Source of the DNA: Thiodiazotropha sp040793985
Lineage (GTDB): Bacteria > Pseudomonadota > Gammaproteobacteria > Chromatiales > Chromatiaceae
Length of the DNA stretch: 64,000 nt
Reading direction: 5' to 3'
NCBI GenBank assembly: GCA_040793985.1
Contig: JBFNJI010000038.1
Span: forward strand, 9,422 to 73,421
The notes under the pieces are model-generated. The model was given only the letters and a program-made list of their open reading frames with translations, searched no databases and was not told where the DNA came from. The first letter of the stretch is position 1; every line of letters begins with the position of its first letter. A program made the position numbers and the translations under genes. Positions 1-9,181 of this stretch are shown here, piece after piece.

Positions 1-1764
1 ATGCCTGACAACCTTGAACGGCATCTGTTGCCGAACGTCAGCCTCTTCCATCTCCTGAACCAGGACATGGATTGCCTCCCTTATCGATTCGAGCTGCTGC
101 TCACTCTCCTCGTCTGAGAAGAAGAACTGCTCGGTAAGCGCGATCAGGCATGTCAGCCACTCCCGTGGGGACCGGTCGCGGGACAGCCTCTCCTCGAGGC
201 TGAAAATCGCATCGCAGAAGGAGAGCAGGCCACCGAGCCATTGCGTGTCAGAACCCTCCACCGCATCCAATGGATAGGTCTGATGCCATAACTGTTCGCC
301 ATCCGCCGGCATTGCATAGCCCAGCATCAGCTGACGCAGCCCAGCCTCCCAGGTGTTGCCCTGTTCACACGGCAGGCCGAGGCGTTGCTTGCTCTCTCCA
401 TTACGTCCCCAGCGGACGGCCGCCAGTTTAAGCCATCGGGTTAACTGCTCCAGCCCCACTTCGTCGAGTCCAAAACGGCAGCGGATGGCCGGGTATTCCA
501 AAAGTTTGAGCAGACTGCCGACGCTGTACCTGGTCTCTGCCTGTTGCATGATTTCTAGCAGCGCAGTTGCCAGCGGGGCGCCCTGCAACAGGCCTGTACC
601 GCTGATCCTGAAGGGTATCTTCGGCCGTCTTCCCGGTGATGAGAAGTGTGCCTTTATCAAGGGCGCATAACGATCGATATCGGGACACATCACCAGGATG
701 TCGGATGCGGTCAGGCCCGGCACCTCATCCAGGAGGGCCAGTAGTTGATCGTAGAGCACCTCCACCTCGCGCATTGCGCTGTGACAACGGTGGAGGGTTA
801 TGGAAGTGTCCACATCGGGTAGCGATTGCGGGGGCTCCAGGGTCAATATCTGATCCTGCAAGCTGTGTAGCAGCAGGTCACCCGAAGATTGTTGAAACAG
901 CTCTTCGCTGCCCGGGTCCATCTCGTTGATGGCGGCAAAAAAATCCCGCCCCTGACGCCCCATGGCGGCAAGCAGCGGATGACCGACCTCCAGATAGAGC
1001 TCCGCTTCTCTGCAACCTAACGCGAGATGGGCCAGCTCGGCGGGAGAGACGATGTCCGCCCAGTGCGCTTCACAGGGATTGAGCAGGAACAGATGGACCT
1101 CGGTCAGGGATGAGATCTTTCGAACCACCTCGAGGTAGCCAGGGGAGAGGGTGGGAACACCGAAGATAAACAGTCTTGGGGGTAGAGCTGCGTGAAACTC
1201 CTGCGCCGAAACCCGGCTCAACTGTAGCTGCAGGCTTACCCAATGGAATGCATCATCTGAGGCAAGTTGACGCCACAATTCGGCCTGCCACTCATCATCC
1301 GCGGTCGCAGCTTCGCCCCGCTGCCACTTAACAATCCAGTCAGGCCGAAACAGCAAGTAACGATCGAAGATCGCGGCAAGCTGTTGTGCAAGTTGCATGC
1401 GCTTGACCTCATCGGCCCCAAGCAGATAGTCCCTGAGCGCTGGCTGCAGATCTCCCTGTTCAAGGCCCCGCAGCTGCAGATAGATACGCCATGCCAGGCG
1501 TTTCGGCTGATAGCGATCGCAAGCCGGCACCTCCGGCAGCAGGGTGTGGAACAGCTCCCAGATGAAGGCCGCGGGCAGGGGAAATGTCAGATTGGCGCAT
1601 ATTCCCAGTTGGTCGGCGAGCCGCAGTGAGAGCCAACGCGCCATGCCTGGATGCTGAACCACTACCTGCTCCTGCCGCAGGGCCTCGTCCAGGGGCTCTG
1701 CGATCAACGCGGCCAGGCGTGCTGCCAGGGATTCGAGTCGGTTTGATTGATAGAGCCTCAACAT
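1..1764 (-). CDS. recC: Exodeoxyribonuclease V subunit RecC, N-terminal part (runs off window)
   Basis: The 588 codons from the ATG at 1764 down to position 1 stay open and encode the first half of RecC, the Chi-recognising, strand-splitting subunit of the RecBCD helicase-nuclease for double-strand break repair. The product opens MLRLYQSNRLESLAARL and continues with GMARWLSLRLADQLGI and LTFPLPAAFIWELF, matching the start of E. coli RecC (SNRLD, GMAQWL, FPLPASFIW; from memory of that protein). RecC is about 1,100 residues, so roughly half is missing beyond the window edge; recB and recD would be expected there. I read the frame directly from the sequence. The start is the first ATG, at the position of the family N-terminus. 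Confidence 0.93.
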   Translation of the reverse strand, partial: MLRLYQSNRLESLAARLAALIAEPLDEALRQEQVVVQHPGMARWLSLRLADQLGICANLTFPLPAAFIWELFHTLLPEVPACDRYQPKRLAWRIYLQLRGLEQGDLQPALRDYLLGADEVKRMQLAQQLAAIFDRYLLFRPDWIVKWQRGEAATADDEWQAELWRQLASDDAFHWVSLQLQLSRVSAQEFHAALPPRLFIFGVPTLSPGYLEVVRKISSLTEVHLFLLNPCEAHWADIVSPAELAHLALGCREAELYLEVGHPLLAAMGRQGRDFFAAINEMDPGSEELFQQSSGDLLLHSLQDQILTLEPPQSLPDVDTSITLHRCHSAMREVEVLYDQLLALLDEVPGLTASDILVMCPDIDRYAPLIKAHFSSPGRRPKIPFRISGTGLLQGAPLATALLEIMQQAETRYSVGSLLKLLEYPAIRCRFGLDEVGLEQLTRWLKLAAVRWGRNGESKQRLGLPCEQGNTWEAGLRQLMLGYAMPADGEQLWHQTYPLDAVEGSDTQWLGGLLSFCDAIFSLEERLSRDRSPREWLTCLIALTEQFFFSDEESEQQLESIREAIHVLVQEMEEADVRQQMPFKVVRH

Positions 1765-1867
1765 GAGGCGCTATTCTAACCCGATTGTGGCTCAATCAAT
1801 GAGTCCGGATAGAAAAACGGATGCACATGCTTGGATCCATCGCCTGAACACCGGCAGATGGTGATTG

Positions 1868-2764
1868 TCAATGGGGGTGGCTTTGAGCCGGTCTCACTTT
1901 CGGCCCCAGCACCACGTCCATGATCTCCATGATTTTATTGGGCGTGTCTTCCAGGATGGACGCCAATTGATCGGGATCGAGACCTGTCTGCCTCCAGATC
2001 ATGGGATCGACCAGCTCAATGGCCTCCGCCCACTCCGCATCGCCGACCTCGGCATTGGCCAGTGAGGATGCGAGATACAGCAAGGAGGTCTCGAGTTGAA
2101 AGTCCTTCGTCGCCATTGGCCGGTGGTGGTAGGCGACGACGGTAATGATACTCTCCGGCAACTTCCATTTTCGCAACAACGCCTCACCTACATCCATATG
2201 GGTGAAACCGAGAACATCGTCCTCCGCGTCCGCCAACAGGGCATCATCACCACCGGTAATCAGCAGAATGTCCCTTGCCGCCTGGGGCATCTTCAGGTAG
2301 ATCGCAAGACGACCGATATCGTGCAATACCCCCATCACAAACAGCCGCTCGCTATGCAGTACATTACAGCGCTTGGCCAGATCCCCCGCGATGACCCCGG
2401 TCGTGATCGAGTACCGCCAGTACTCCGCCATATCCACCAGGTCGGCAGGTATTCCGGTAAAGATGCGTGCCGCTGTGGTTGCCATCACGAGGTTACGCAG
2501 TTCATTCGTGCCTACCACGGTTACCGCCCTGGAGATCGTCTCCACGGGGGCCTTGAAGTTGAAAAAAGCACTATTCACTAGACGCAGCAGGCGGGCCGTC
2601 AGATCGGTATCCTGGGAAATAATCTCCCCCAGGGTTACCGCGGAATAGTTCGGTGCGTCGATCAGGCGATTTACCTTTACACAGACGTCAGGCAGTGAAA
2701 CCAGGTTTTCAATCTCGATTACAAGTTGTTGAGGCGTCATAAGTTTCAGCTCGGCGAGGAACAA
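1868..2764 (-). CDS. HDOD domain signalling protein
   Basis: The 298-residue product is a single HDOD domain, a degenerate relative of HD phosphohydrolases that usually acts as a signalling or scaffold module rather than an enzyme. Family hallmarks seen: IISQDTDLTARLLRLVNSAFF near residue 50, a TISRAV-VVG-ELRNLV helix near 80-95, and LHDIGRLAIY near 150 with one HD pair kept. No response-regulator, GGDEF or EAL domain is attached. The longest frame starts at a TTG (2764). The first ATG (2740, protein starting MTPQQLVIEIE) is equally plausible, and neither has a strong ribosome site. It lies between recC and a small divergent orphan gene. Role unknown; the PilZ gene 3 kb away makes a c-di-GMP or motility link possible but unproven. 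Confidence 0.88.
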   Translation of the reverse strand: MFLAELKLMTPQQLVIEIENLVSLPDVCVKVNRLIDAPNYSAVTLGEIISQDTDLTARLLRLVNSAFFNFKAPVETISRAVTVVGTNELRNLVMATTAARIFTGIPADLVDMAEYWRYSITTGVIAGDLAKRCNVLHSERLFVMGVLHDIGRLAIYLKMPQAARDILLITGGDDALLADAEDDVLGFTHMDVGEALLRKWKLPESIITVVAYHHRPMATKDFQLETSLLYLASSLANAEVGDAEWAEAIELVDPMIWRQTGLDPDQLASILEDTPNKIMEIMDVVLGPKVRPAQSHPH

Positions 2765-2945
2765 ACAACATTCCTATTGTCAAGGTTTTAATATACTGAT
2801 TTATATATATTAATGGGATACTCTTAATACTTGAAACCAGTTGCCATGCAGACCCGATTCCGGTCTACGATAGGGTATATATCCATTTTTAGCGGCATTT
2901 CTAGCAAAAGCTTGATTTCCATCCAACGATTAAGGAGTGGCAGGT

Positions 2946-3167
2946 ATGCCTTTTTTCATCTTCAAAGTGTCTTCTGACAACAGCCTGGAATATATCGCTG
3001 AAGAGGAAAAGTACAGACCCGCCAAGGAGAAGGTGAAGCAGCTTCGTGCCACGCATGCCCTGGATGACGGCACCACCTACCGAATGGTTTTCGCCAACAG
3101 TGTGGGTCAGGGCGAACTACTGCTGTCGCCGACCGAATCCACAGACAGGGTGATTGGCGACGATTGA
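2946..3167 (+). CDS. Small conserved-looking hypothetical protein (73 aa)
   Basis: A 73-residue acidic soluble protein starting MPFFIFKVSSDNSLEYI. The ATG at 2946 is preferred over the upstream in-frame GTG (2937) because AAGGAG at 2932-2937 sits eight bases before it. There is no signal peptide, membrane segment or recognisable motif. The composition (EEEKYRPAKEKVKQLRAT, then a beta-rich second half) looks like a real folded protein. It is transcribed divergently from the HDOD gene across an AT-rich 180 bp gap that could hold both promoters. I do not recognise the family and assign no function. Confidence 0.7.
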   Translation: MPFFIFKVSSDNSLEYIAEEEKYRPAKEKVKQLRATHALDDGTTYRMVFANSVGQGELLLSPTESTDRVIGDD

Positions 3168-3398
3168 GCCGGCGCGAGCGCAATCCCTGTGCCATCCCGA
3201 CCGATCCCGGGCATGTAAAGAATTGTTAAAAGCTACCGCTACTTATAGCCATAGGTACGACATTAGATTATTCATCTTAGTCATTGTTCGTGCTACTCTT
3301 TAGCTATTGTGATTACAACAAACTCAGAAAAACAACATTTTAGCGCTATCACACCATCTTGGAAAAACGCCACAGATTCACTGAAGGACTCGTAAAAC

Positions 3399-5735
3399 GT
3401 GTCAATACAGGACAGAAGAAACAAATACCAGAGCCAGTTTCAGCCAGTGCTGAATCGCTGCAAGGACACGGTAATTGTCTACATAAACGCCCTCTTAACT
3501 GAACTGTTCAACAACTCGGACAAGGCACTGACCAGCTTTGCCCAAAAGGCAGAAACCAACGAAGTTCAAAATCGCTTTTTCGAGGCAATGGCGATGATCC
3601 GCAACAGGCATGGCCTGGTGGAGCATGAATTTCGCGAATTGCTAAGCGAAGGTTTCGACAAATTTTGGCGGGACCAGCCGGATATCGATACCTTCTCCAA
3701 TCGTGAGGATGACTCCGAACTGGAACTCGTCGACCACGAATCGATGGATGTCACAACGGCCCTTGAAAACATGATCAGCAGAACGGTTGGACATCATCGC
3801 GCCCAGCTCTACGCACTGGGCCAGCGTCTGAGCGTGGTAAGCGGCGGCCGCAGTGTCAAACACAAGCAGATACCATCAGGTCCGCACCACCTCGCCCATG
3901 CCTTCAGCGAGGCTGTCGACGCCCTGGGGCTGGAACCAAGAATAAAGGTCATCATCCTCGCCCTGTTTGACAAATATGTGCTCAAACAGCTGGGCTCGAT
4001 ATACGAAGATTTCAACAACAGCCTGAAAGAGGCCGGGGTACTGCCCCACCTGCGTCCGGCCATCCAGAAATCCCCCGACAGGGGCGTTGCAGAGAGCGGG
4101 AACGAGGAGCAAGCGGAACAGCAGGAGCAGACCCAGGAAGAGCTTGGGGAAGAGCTGTTCGGTTCGATCCTCGATATGATGGCCAGCAGGCGACGCACCT
4201 CTCCCGAGAAACGTGCCGCCAAGGAAGCTTCCGCAAAGGCCGCTGGGCGTCAACCCGGAAGCGTACCCCCCGCGACTCAGGAGAACCTGGTTACGGCACT
4301 CAGCAATATCCAACCGACACAACGCTCCGACCTGATTCCGGATATCAATGCATCCGGCACCGCGATATCCAATATCGAAATCGACGAACAGTTCCTCATC
4401 CGGGTAAAACATACCCTCGCAGAAGAGCGCCATAAACTCTACACAGAGGTTGGTGCGGATCGCCTGGAGGCGGCTGACGAGGATACCATCGACCTGGTTG
4501 GCATGCTCTTCGAGTACATGCTCAACGATCCGGTTCTTCCCGCCGTGGCCAAGGCCCTGATCAGCCATCTGCATACGCCCTACCTCAAAGTTGCGATCAT
4601 CGACCGCAGGTTGCTGACCGACAGCAGCCATGAAGCGCGGCAGCTCCTCGATTCCCTGGTCGAGGCCGGCAGTCACTGGATCGACGAACGCAATCTGAAA
4701 CGGGGCATCTATCCCGATATGCAGAATGTCATCGACCGCGTGCTGAAGGAGTTCTCCGATAATGTGAGTCTCTTCGGCACCCTGCTGGAGACATTCAAGA
4801 AGCGCATGGACGAGTTCAGGCGCAAGTCCGACATTCTGGAAAAACGCGCCCAGGACTCCATCAAAGGCAGGGAAAAACTAAATATTGCCAGACAGCGCGC
4901 ATCCCAGGAGATGCGGGCTCGCTCCTTCAGCGAAAACCTGCCGCAACCGGTTAAGGAGTTCCTGGAGAAAACCTGGGTGGACAAACTTGTTTTCGTACTC
5001 TTGCGTCATCCTGACGGCGAAATGAGCGAAGACTGGAAGGAGGCACTGCGCATTGCCGACGAGATCGCCTGGGCATTCGAACCCAAGGATAAGAGCGAAC
5101 GTGAAGAGTTGGAGAAATCGCTGCCCGATTTGAGAAAAGCGATCGAGGATGGACTCGCCTCCCTGGGTGGATTCCATCAAGAGAAGAGCCAAGTGCTGTT
5201 TGGTCTGCTCAGTAGTGCTGAAACCACCACCATCGCCTCCGAACAGGCTGTGAAATCGGTAAAAAGTTCGGAAACCGTGGTACCGATTTCGGATAAGGTT
5301 GCGGCGGAAGAGACTCCGGCAAAACCTGTTGCCGTGGAATCCGCCATAGAGCCTTCAGAGGAAGAGGAGATTCCTGAAGACGAAGAGGCAATGATGGAAA
5401 AATTGCGCAAAATCAAGTTCGGTACCTGGTTTGAAATCCGCGATGCGCAGAGCGGTGAGTTGCAAAAGGTCAAACTGTCTTGGCTCAGCCCATTGACAGC
5501 CTCCTGCATGTTTGTCGACCGGGCCGGTGTACAGACGGCCATCAAACCGTTAAGAACTTTGGCGCAAGAGATACTGAAAGGCGAATCGACGATCCTTGAG
5601 GACAGCAGTGATCCTTTTGTCGAGAGAACGTTGCATGCCATCAGACGTATGCTTCAGCGCTCCTTGAAAACAACAGACGACATAGCCAGTGAACTCATCG
5701 ATGATGAGGAAAACGAGGGCAAAGAGGTCCGCTAA
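3399..5735 (+). CDS. DUF1631 family protein
   Basis: A 778-residue cytoplasmic protein that I place in DUF1631, a large proteobacterial family of unknown function. It begins with GTG at 3399 behind GAAGGA at 3383. The N-terminal third is helical (LLTELFNNSDKALTSFA), residues about 225-290 form a charged Gln/Glu- and Lys-rich linker, and the middle (around 330-600) contains LVGMLFEYMLNDPVLPAVAK and VKEFLEKTWVDKLV. After a second acidic linker (about 630-665) the C-terminal ~80 residues (GTWFEIRDAQ..., KLSWLSPLTASCMFVDRAG) look like a PilZ-type beta-barrel. A PilZ gene follows after 19 bases, probably in the same operon, so a role in c-di-GMP-responsive signalling is inferred. No catalytic motif is visible. 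Confidence 0.85.
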   Translation: MSIQDRRNKYQSQFQPVLNRCKDTVIVYINALLTELFNNSDKALTSFAQKAETNEVQNRFFEAMAMIRNRHGLVEHEFRELLSEGFDKFWRDQPDIDTFSNREDDSELELVDHESMDVTTALENMISRTVGHHRAQLYALGQRLSVVSGGRSVKHKQIPSGPHHLAHAFSEAVDALGLEPRIKVIILALFDKYVLKQLGSIYEDFNNSLKEAGVLPHLRPAIQKSPDRGVAESGNEEQAEQQEQTQEELGEELFGSILDMMASRRRTSPEKRAAKEASAKAAGRQPGSVPPATQENLVTALSNIQPTQRSDLIPDINASGTAISNIEIDEQFLIRVKHTLAEERHKLYTEVGADRLEAADEDTIDLVGMLFEYMLNDPVLPAVAKALISHLHTPYLKVAIIDRRLLTDSSHEARQLLDSLVEAGSHWIDERNLKRGIYPDMQNVIDRVLKEFSDNVSLFGTLLETFKKRMDEFRRKSDILEKRAQDSIKGREKLNIARQRASQEMRARSFSENLPQPVKEFLEKTWVDKLVFVLLRHPDGEMSEDWKEALRIADEIAWAFEPKDKSEREELEKSLPDLRKAIEDGLASLGGFHQEKSQVLFGLLSSAETTTIASEQAVKSVKSSETVVPISDKVAAEETPAKPVAVESAIEPSEEEEIPEDEEAMMEKLRKIKFGTWFEIRDAQSGELQKVKLSWLSPLTASCMFVDRAGVQTAIKPLRTLAQEILKGESTILEDSSDPFVERTLHAIRRMLQRSLKTTDDIASELIDDEENEGKEVR

Positions 5736-5754
5736 GGACGTAGGATTAGGATTC

Positions 5755-6096
5755 ATGCAAGAACAACGTCAGTCCCCGCGTAAAGTAGCCAACGAAGTAC
5801 TTATCATTGCGGATCAAATTACAGGCAGTCACATTGGACGTGTGGTTAACATCAGCGCTGAAGGTCTGATGTTGTTAAGCAACGAGCCTATGGTCACCGG
5901 TTCGGTCTACCAACTCAATCTGTTGCTTCCGGTTCCGAAGAAAAACAGAGAGAATCTCTCTTTCACCGCAGAAGCGGTATGGTGTACCGAAGCCTCGCAA
6001 CCGGAAAGTTACTGGAGCGGCTTCCATATCATCGACATAGACGCCGATGATGTGCTGATCATCGATGAACTGATCCTTGACTGGCATTCACAGTAG
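5755..6096 (+). CDS. PilZ domain protein, putative c-di-GMP receptor
   Basis: A 113-residue stand-alone PilZ domain. Both parts of the c-di-GMP-binding signature are present: R-x-x-x-R near residues 5-9 (RQSPR) and the [D/N]-x-S-x-x-G strand near residue 32 (NISAEG). The start is the ATG at 5755 behind an AGGATTAGGA stretch. An in-frame ATG at 5689 would overlap the DUF1631 gene and add 22 unusual basic residues. It is 19 bases downstream of the DUF1631 gene, so the pair is probably co-transcribed. Single-domain PilZ proteins act as adaptors that pass c-di-GMP signals to partner proteins; the obvious candidate here is the DUF1631 product (inference). Confidence 0.9.
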   Translation: MQEQRQSPRKVANEVLIIADQITGSHIGRVVNISAEGLMLLSNEPMVTGSVYQLNLLLPVPKKNRENLSFTAEAVWCTEASQPESYWSGFHIIDIDADDVLIIDELILDWHSQ

Positions 6097-6171
6097 CTCC
6101 CAGCGCGATATTGGGGTCCTCCTTGACCCATTGAAAACCATACCCTAAAACGATTCGGGAGCGGCATTCGA

Positions 6172-8253
6172 ATGAATTACCGCCTCGCCTTCGCAACACT
6201 CCTGGTGATCATCGTCTGGGCTCTCATGGCAGCAGGGTTCAAGCCCTCGCCAATCCCCACGGTCGAACAACTGCTACCAGCTGAGACCCTGGATAAGCCG
6301 AAGCAGGTACGTGATTCATTGAACCGGTCTACCCAGTTCGCCCTGCTCAATCTTCCCGACTCGCTGGAGTCGGAATCGAAAAGGCGTCTGCTGCAGCAAC
6401 TCCAAGTTTCAATCCCCGGCCTGCGGGTTCTCTGTATCAGTTCTCCGCTTCCTGGCGATACCCCGACGTCCCCCCAGCTCAATCTCCAGGATTGCGCCAA
6501 CCACGTGCTTACTCACAACGACACAATCCTGCTCTGGCGCAGCCTCTCCAGGCAGCAGAGTGAGCCACTGCGTCCGCTCCACCAAGAAATAGCACACCAG
6601 ATCTCCAGCAACCTCGCACCTGCCGTGATTGAGCACAGCCTGCTCTTTGCACCGGAAACGGTACGCACAGCATCCTGGCAGGCCGCCGCTGACGATCTGC
6701 ACCGTATCGCCCCCCTGCTTGGATTGATAATCGTTGTGGTCCCGCTATTCGCCTTAAGGTCGATGACTGCCGCCGCTTTCATTTTTGTCAACGCCGGAGT
6801 GACCACCACGACCACCCTCCTGTTGTTCAACCATAGCCTCGAGGGCGGATTCAATGCATTGCTACTAGCCGTCGTACCCCTGGTCTGGGCAGTTTCATCC
6901 ATGGATGCCGCACACCTGGTTGAGCGCGTTAGTGATCATCGGAGGCGGGGTATCGCCGCACCTTTGCATCGAGCCATGCGTGAGTTGGCCGCACCCTGTT
7001 CGATAACCACGGTCACCACCTTTATCGGGTTTGCCGCATTGTCGATGCAAAGCGACTCGCCCCTGCTGCGCAGTTTCGGATTGACAGCGGCGACCGGTAC
7101 CCTGCTTGCCATCACTTTTACCTTTCTCCTCGGCTGGCTGTTACTGCGCCATGACATCGCACGCCGGACGCCAGCCAAAACAATCAATATCCTTGCCTCG
7201 GCAAGTCATGGAATCGTGCAAAAATCCATCCATCATCCTGTTGTCATACTGACCCTGTGGACGTTGCTTGTGGTTGCAATCACACCCTTTGCCACCCAAG
7301 TCTCGACACACACCCCGTACCCAAACATTTTTTCCCATGACCACAAGTTGAGTAACCCGGTGAAGAGACTGCAGCATCTTCTCGGTAGCGACTTGCGCCC
7401 ACTCAGTATCTACCTGGTTGCAGAGAAACAGAGCGGCCACGACAAGCAGCGACTACTGCATGCGCTCAGTGCCACCACCGACTATGTGAGCAAACTACCC
7501 GAGGCCCGTCTTGTCCTGCCCATAGCGATCATCAAGACGGTTTGCGATAACGGCTGTAGCGATATGGCGCAGATTGCAGACCTGGGTATAGTGCCGGTTG
7601 AGCACGCCGGACCGGCCCGTATAGATATATTTTTTAAACCCCACAATCTCGAAAGACAGCGGGAGATCATTACCTGGCTCGATAACTTCGATCAAACCAT
7701 GCTGGGACACCACCAGCTGGTCTACGATGGCCCAGGTTATCTCTACCCCACTGTGGAATTGCTCGGTGTATCTGGCGCTGTAAGCGGTCTCCTCTGGTCG
7801 CTCAGCGGGGTAGTGCTTATTCTTGTGTTTGTGTTCCGCAGAGCCGGCTTAGTGATTCCCGCCCTCTTGGTGACCCTGCTGCCGCTTTGGCTGGTGGTCG
7901 GTTTTATGGGCATGACCGGGATCGACTGGTCCCTCGCCCTGTTGGGCGTACCTGCAATTCTCTTTGGACTCGCGGTTGACGATACTGTCCACCTGCTGTG
8001 GCACAGAAACTCCCATGGTTCGCTGCGGCGAATCCTGCGCCACAATGCCCTCAGAAGCGGTGCCGCATTGACAGCAACCACACTCATGCTCTGTTTCAGC
8101 GTCGCCACGCTGATCCTCTCATCGCTCCATGCCAACCAGGAGATAGCGCTCCTGCTTGCGGTTGGCATGGCGCTGGCGCTGCTTATCGATTTGACACTTC
8201 TGCCCGCAGTTGTCAGCTTGTGGAGACGCAAATCACCTCGATTACGGCCGTGA
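6172..8253 (+). CDS. RND/MMPL-type exporter
   Basis: A 693-residue inner-membrane protein of the RND superfamily, resembling the COG1033-type predicted exporters. It has an N-terminal anchor (residues 1-20), a periplasmic loop to about 180, a cluster of membrane helices about 180-350, a second periplasmic loop about 350-535, and a second cluster of helices to the end. The internal repeat is visible: VVPLVWAVSSMDAAHLVERV in half one and FGLAVDDTVHLLWHRNS in half two, the latter carrying the aspartates of the proton-relay helix. At 693 residues it is on the short side for the family. No adaptor or outer-membrane partner gene is adjacent. Substrate unknown. Its last 41 bases overlap the convergent lipoprotein gene. 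Confidence 0.88.
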   Translation: MNYRLAFATLLVIIVWALMAAGFKPSPIPTVEQLLPAETLDKPKQVRDSLNRSTQFALLNLPDSLESESKRRLLQQLQVSIPGLRVLCISSPLPGDTPTSPQLNLQDCANHVLTHNDTILLWRSLSRQQSEPLRPLHQEIAHQISSNLAPAVIEHSLLFAPETVRTASWQAAADDLHRIAPLLGLIIVVVPLFALRSMTAAAFIFVNAGVTTTTTLLLFNHSLEGGFNALLLAVVPLVWAVSSMDAAHLVERVSDHRRRGIAAPLHRAMRELAAPCSITTVTTFIGFAALSMQSDSPLLRSFGLTAATGTLLAITFTFLLGWLLLRHDIARRTPAKTINILASASHGIVQKSIHHPVVILTLWTLLVVAITPFATQVSTHTPYPNIFSHDHKLSNPVKRLQHLLGSDLRPLSIYLVAEKQSGHDKQRLLHALSATTDYVSKLPEARLVLPIAIIKTVCDNGCSDMAQIADLGIVPVEHAGPARIDIFFKPHNLERQREIITWLDNFDQTMLGHHQLVYDGPGYLYPTVELLGVSGAVSGLLWSLSGVVLILVFVFRRAGLVIPALLVTLLPLWLVVGFMGMTGIDWSLALLGVPAILFGLAVDDTVHLLWHRNSHGSLRRILRHNALRSGAALTATTLMLCFSVATLILSSLHANQEIALLLAVGMALALLIDLTLLPAVVSLWRRKSPRLRP

Positions 8254-9061
8254 AGATGACCGCGCCGCCGGCGTTCATTCTGACTTCGACCCTTGCCCCG
8301 GGTGCTGAGCTCGTACTGGCGCTCAACGCCGAGACAATCGCTGAAAACACCTCGTCGTGGGATGTCACCACACCATCCACGCTGTAGACCAGCGTGCTCA
8401 GGTCCGTTGCGGGTGTGATACCCTCGGCAGTGAAGGTGTTTCCGGCGGAACTTCCGCTGACCAATGCCCTGAAACGCAGATGGTAGGTTGTACCCTGGTG
8501 AGCTGCCTTGATCTCCTTACGATAGGTACCTGCGACAGGAAAACCCTCGCCTACACCGAAGCTGCTGTTGTTGAATCCATCCGCACAGATCCCCGCATTG
8601 CCGAACAGCACCAGGTTGGTGATATTGGGTGCCGTTGCCGGGTCGAGACCGATGTTCGAAAGGCTTATCTCATTCACGTTGTCGGCCGGATTCCAAAACC
8701 CCTCCAGGCCGCATTTCTTACGATAGATATCACTGTCGCTGCCATTGAAGGGGAGATCGAGATAGACCAGGGTGCCCGACTCCAATGCGGTGCGCAATGC
8801 ACTGATGGCGCTCGCGTCAGTCAGAATATCCTGTGTCGGGCACGGGGTGACGCCGGGACTGTCCGCTGTCTGCAGTACCAGATTGCCGGAGATGGTATCG
8901 CCGCCGCCATCGCCGGATGATCCGTCACCGTTGCCATCTCCCGTGTCACCGCTGTCCGTAGTGGTATCACTATCGCCATTGTCGTCGTCATCCCCCGGAC
9001 ATCCACTTAAAACCAGTGCAACAGAGAACATCAAGAACAGCAGCAACAACCTTTTTTTCAT
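8213..9061 (-). CDS. Lipoprotein with Asp/Gly-rich linker, function unknown
   Basis: A 282-residue predicted lipoprotein. A type II signal peptide ends in the lipobox LVLSGC (cysteine near residue 21), followed by about 35 residues of Asp, Gly, Ser and Thr (near 24-58) that would tether the rest away from the membrane. The C-terminal ~220 residues contain beta-rich segments (GTYRKEIKAAHQ, TYHLRFRALVSG) and scattered cysteines but no motif I recognise. Two adjacent ATGs (9064, 9061) are possible; the second has better spacing to GAGG. The 3' end runs 41 bases into the convergent exporter gene, so the two mRNAs are complementary there. Confidence 0.82.
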   Translation of the reverse strand: MKKRLLLLFLMFSVALVLSGCPGDDDDNGDSDTTTDSGDTGDGNGDGSSGDGGGDTISGNLVLQTADSPGVTPCPTQDILTDASAISALRTALESGTLVYLDLPFNGSDSDIYRKKCGLEGFWNPADNVNEISLSNIGLDPATAPNITNLVLFGNAGICADGFNNSSFGVGEGFPVAGTYRKEIKAAHQGTTYHLRFRALVSGSSAGNTFTAEGITPATDLSTLVYSVDGVVTSHDEVFSAIVSALSASTSSAPGARVEVRMNAGGAVIFTAVIEVICVSTS

Positions 9062-9181
9062 CATCCACCTCGGTATTAAACGATCAAAATCCGTGCGTTT
9101 TTCCGCACATTCTTCTTTATGGAAGTTTGGGTAAACCGGCGGTTCCCCAGACCGCTATCCATATAACCCTAGCAGGGATTT

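Noticed and set aside
3876..4676. 266-codon minus-strand frame inside the DUF1631 gene
   Set aside because: Antisense to a conserved domain, with no independent coding signal.
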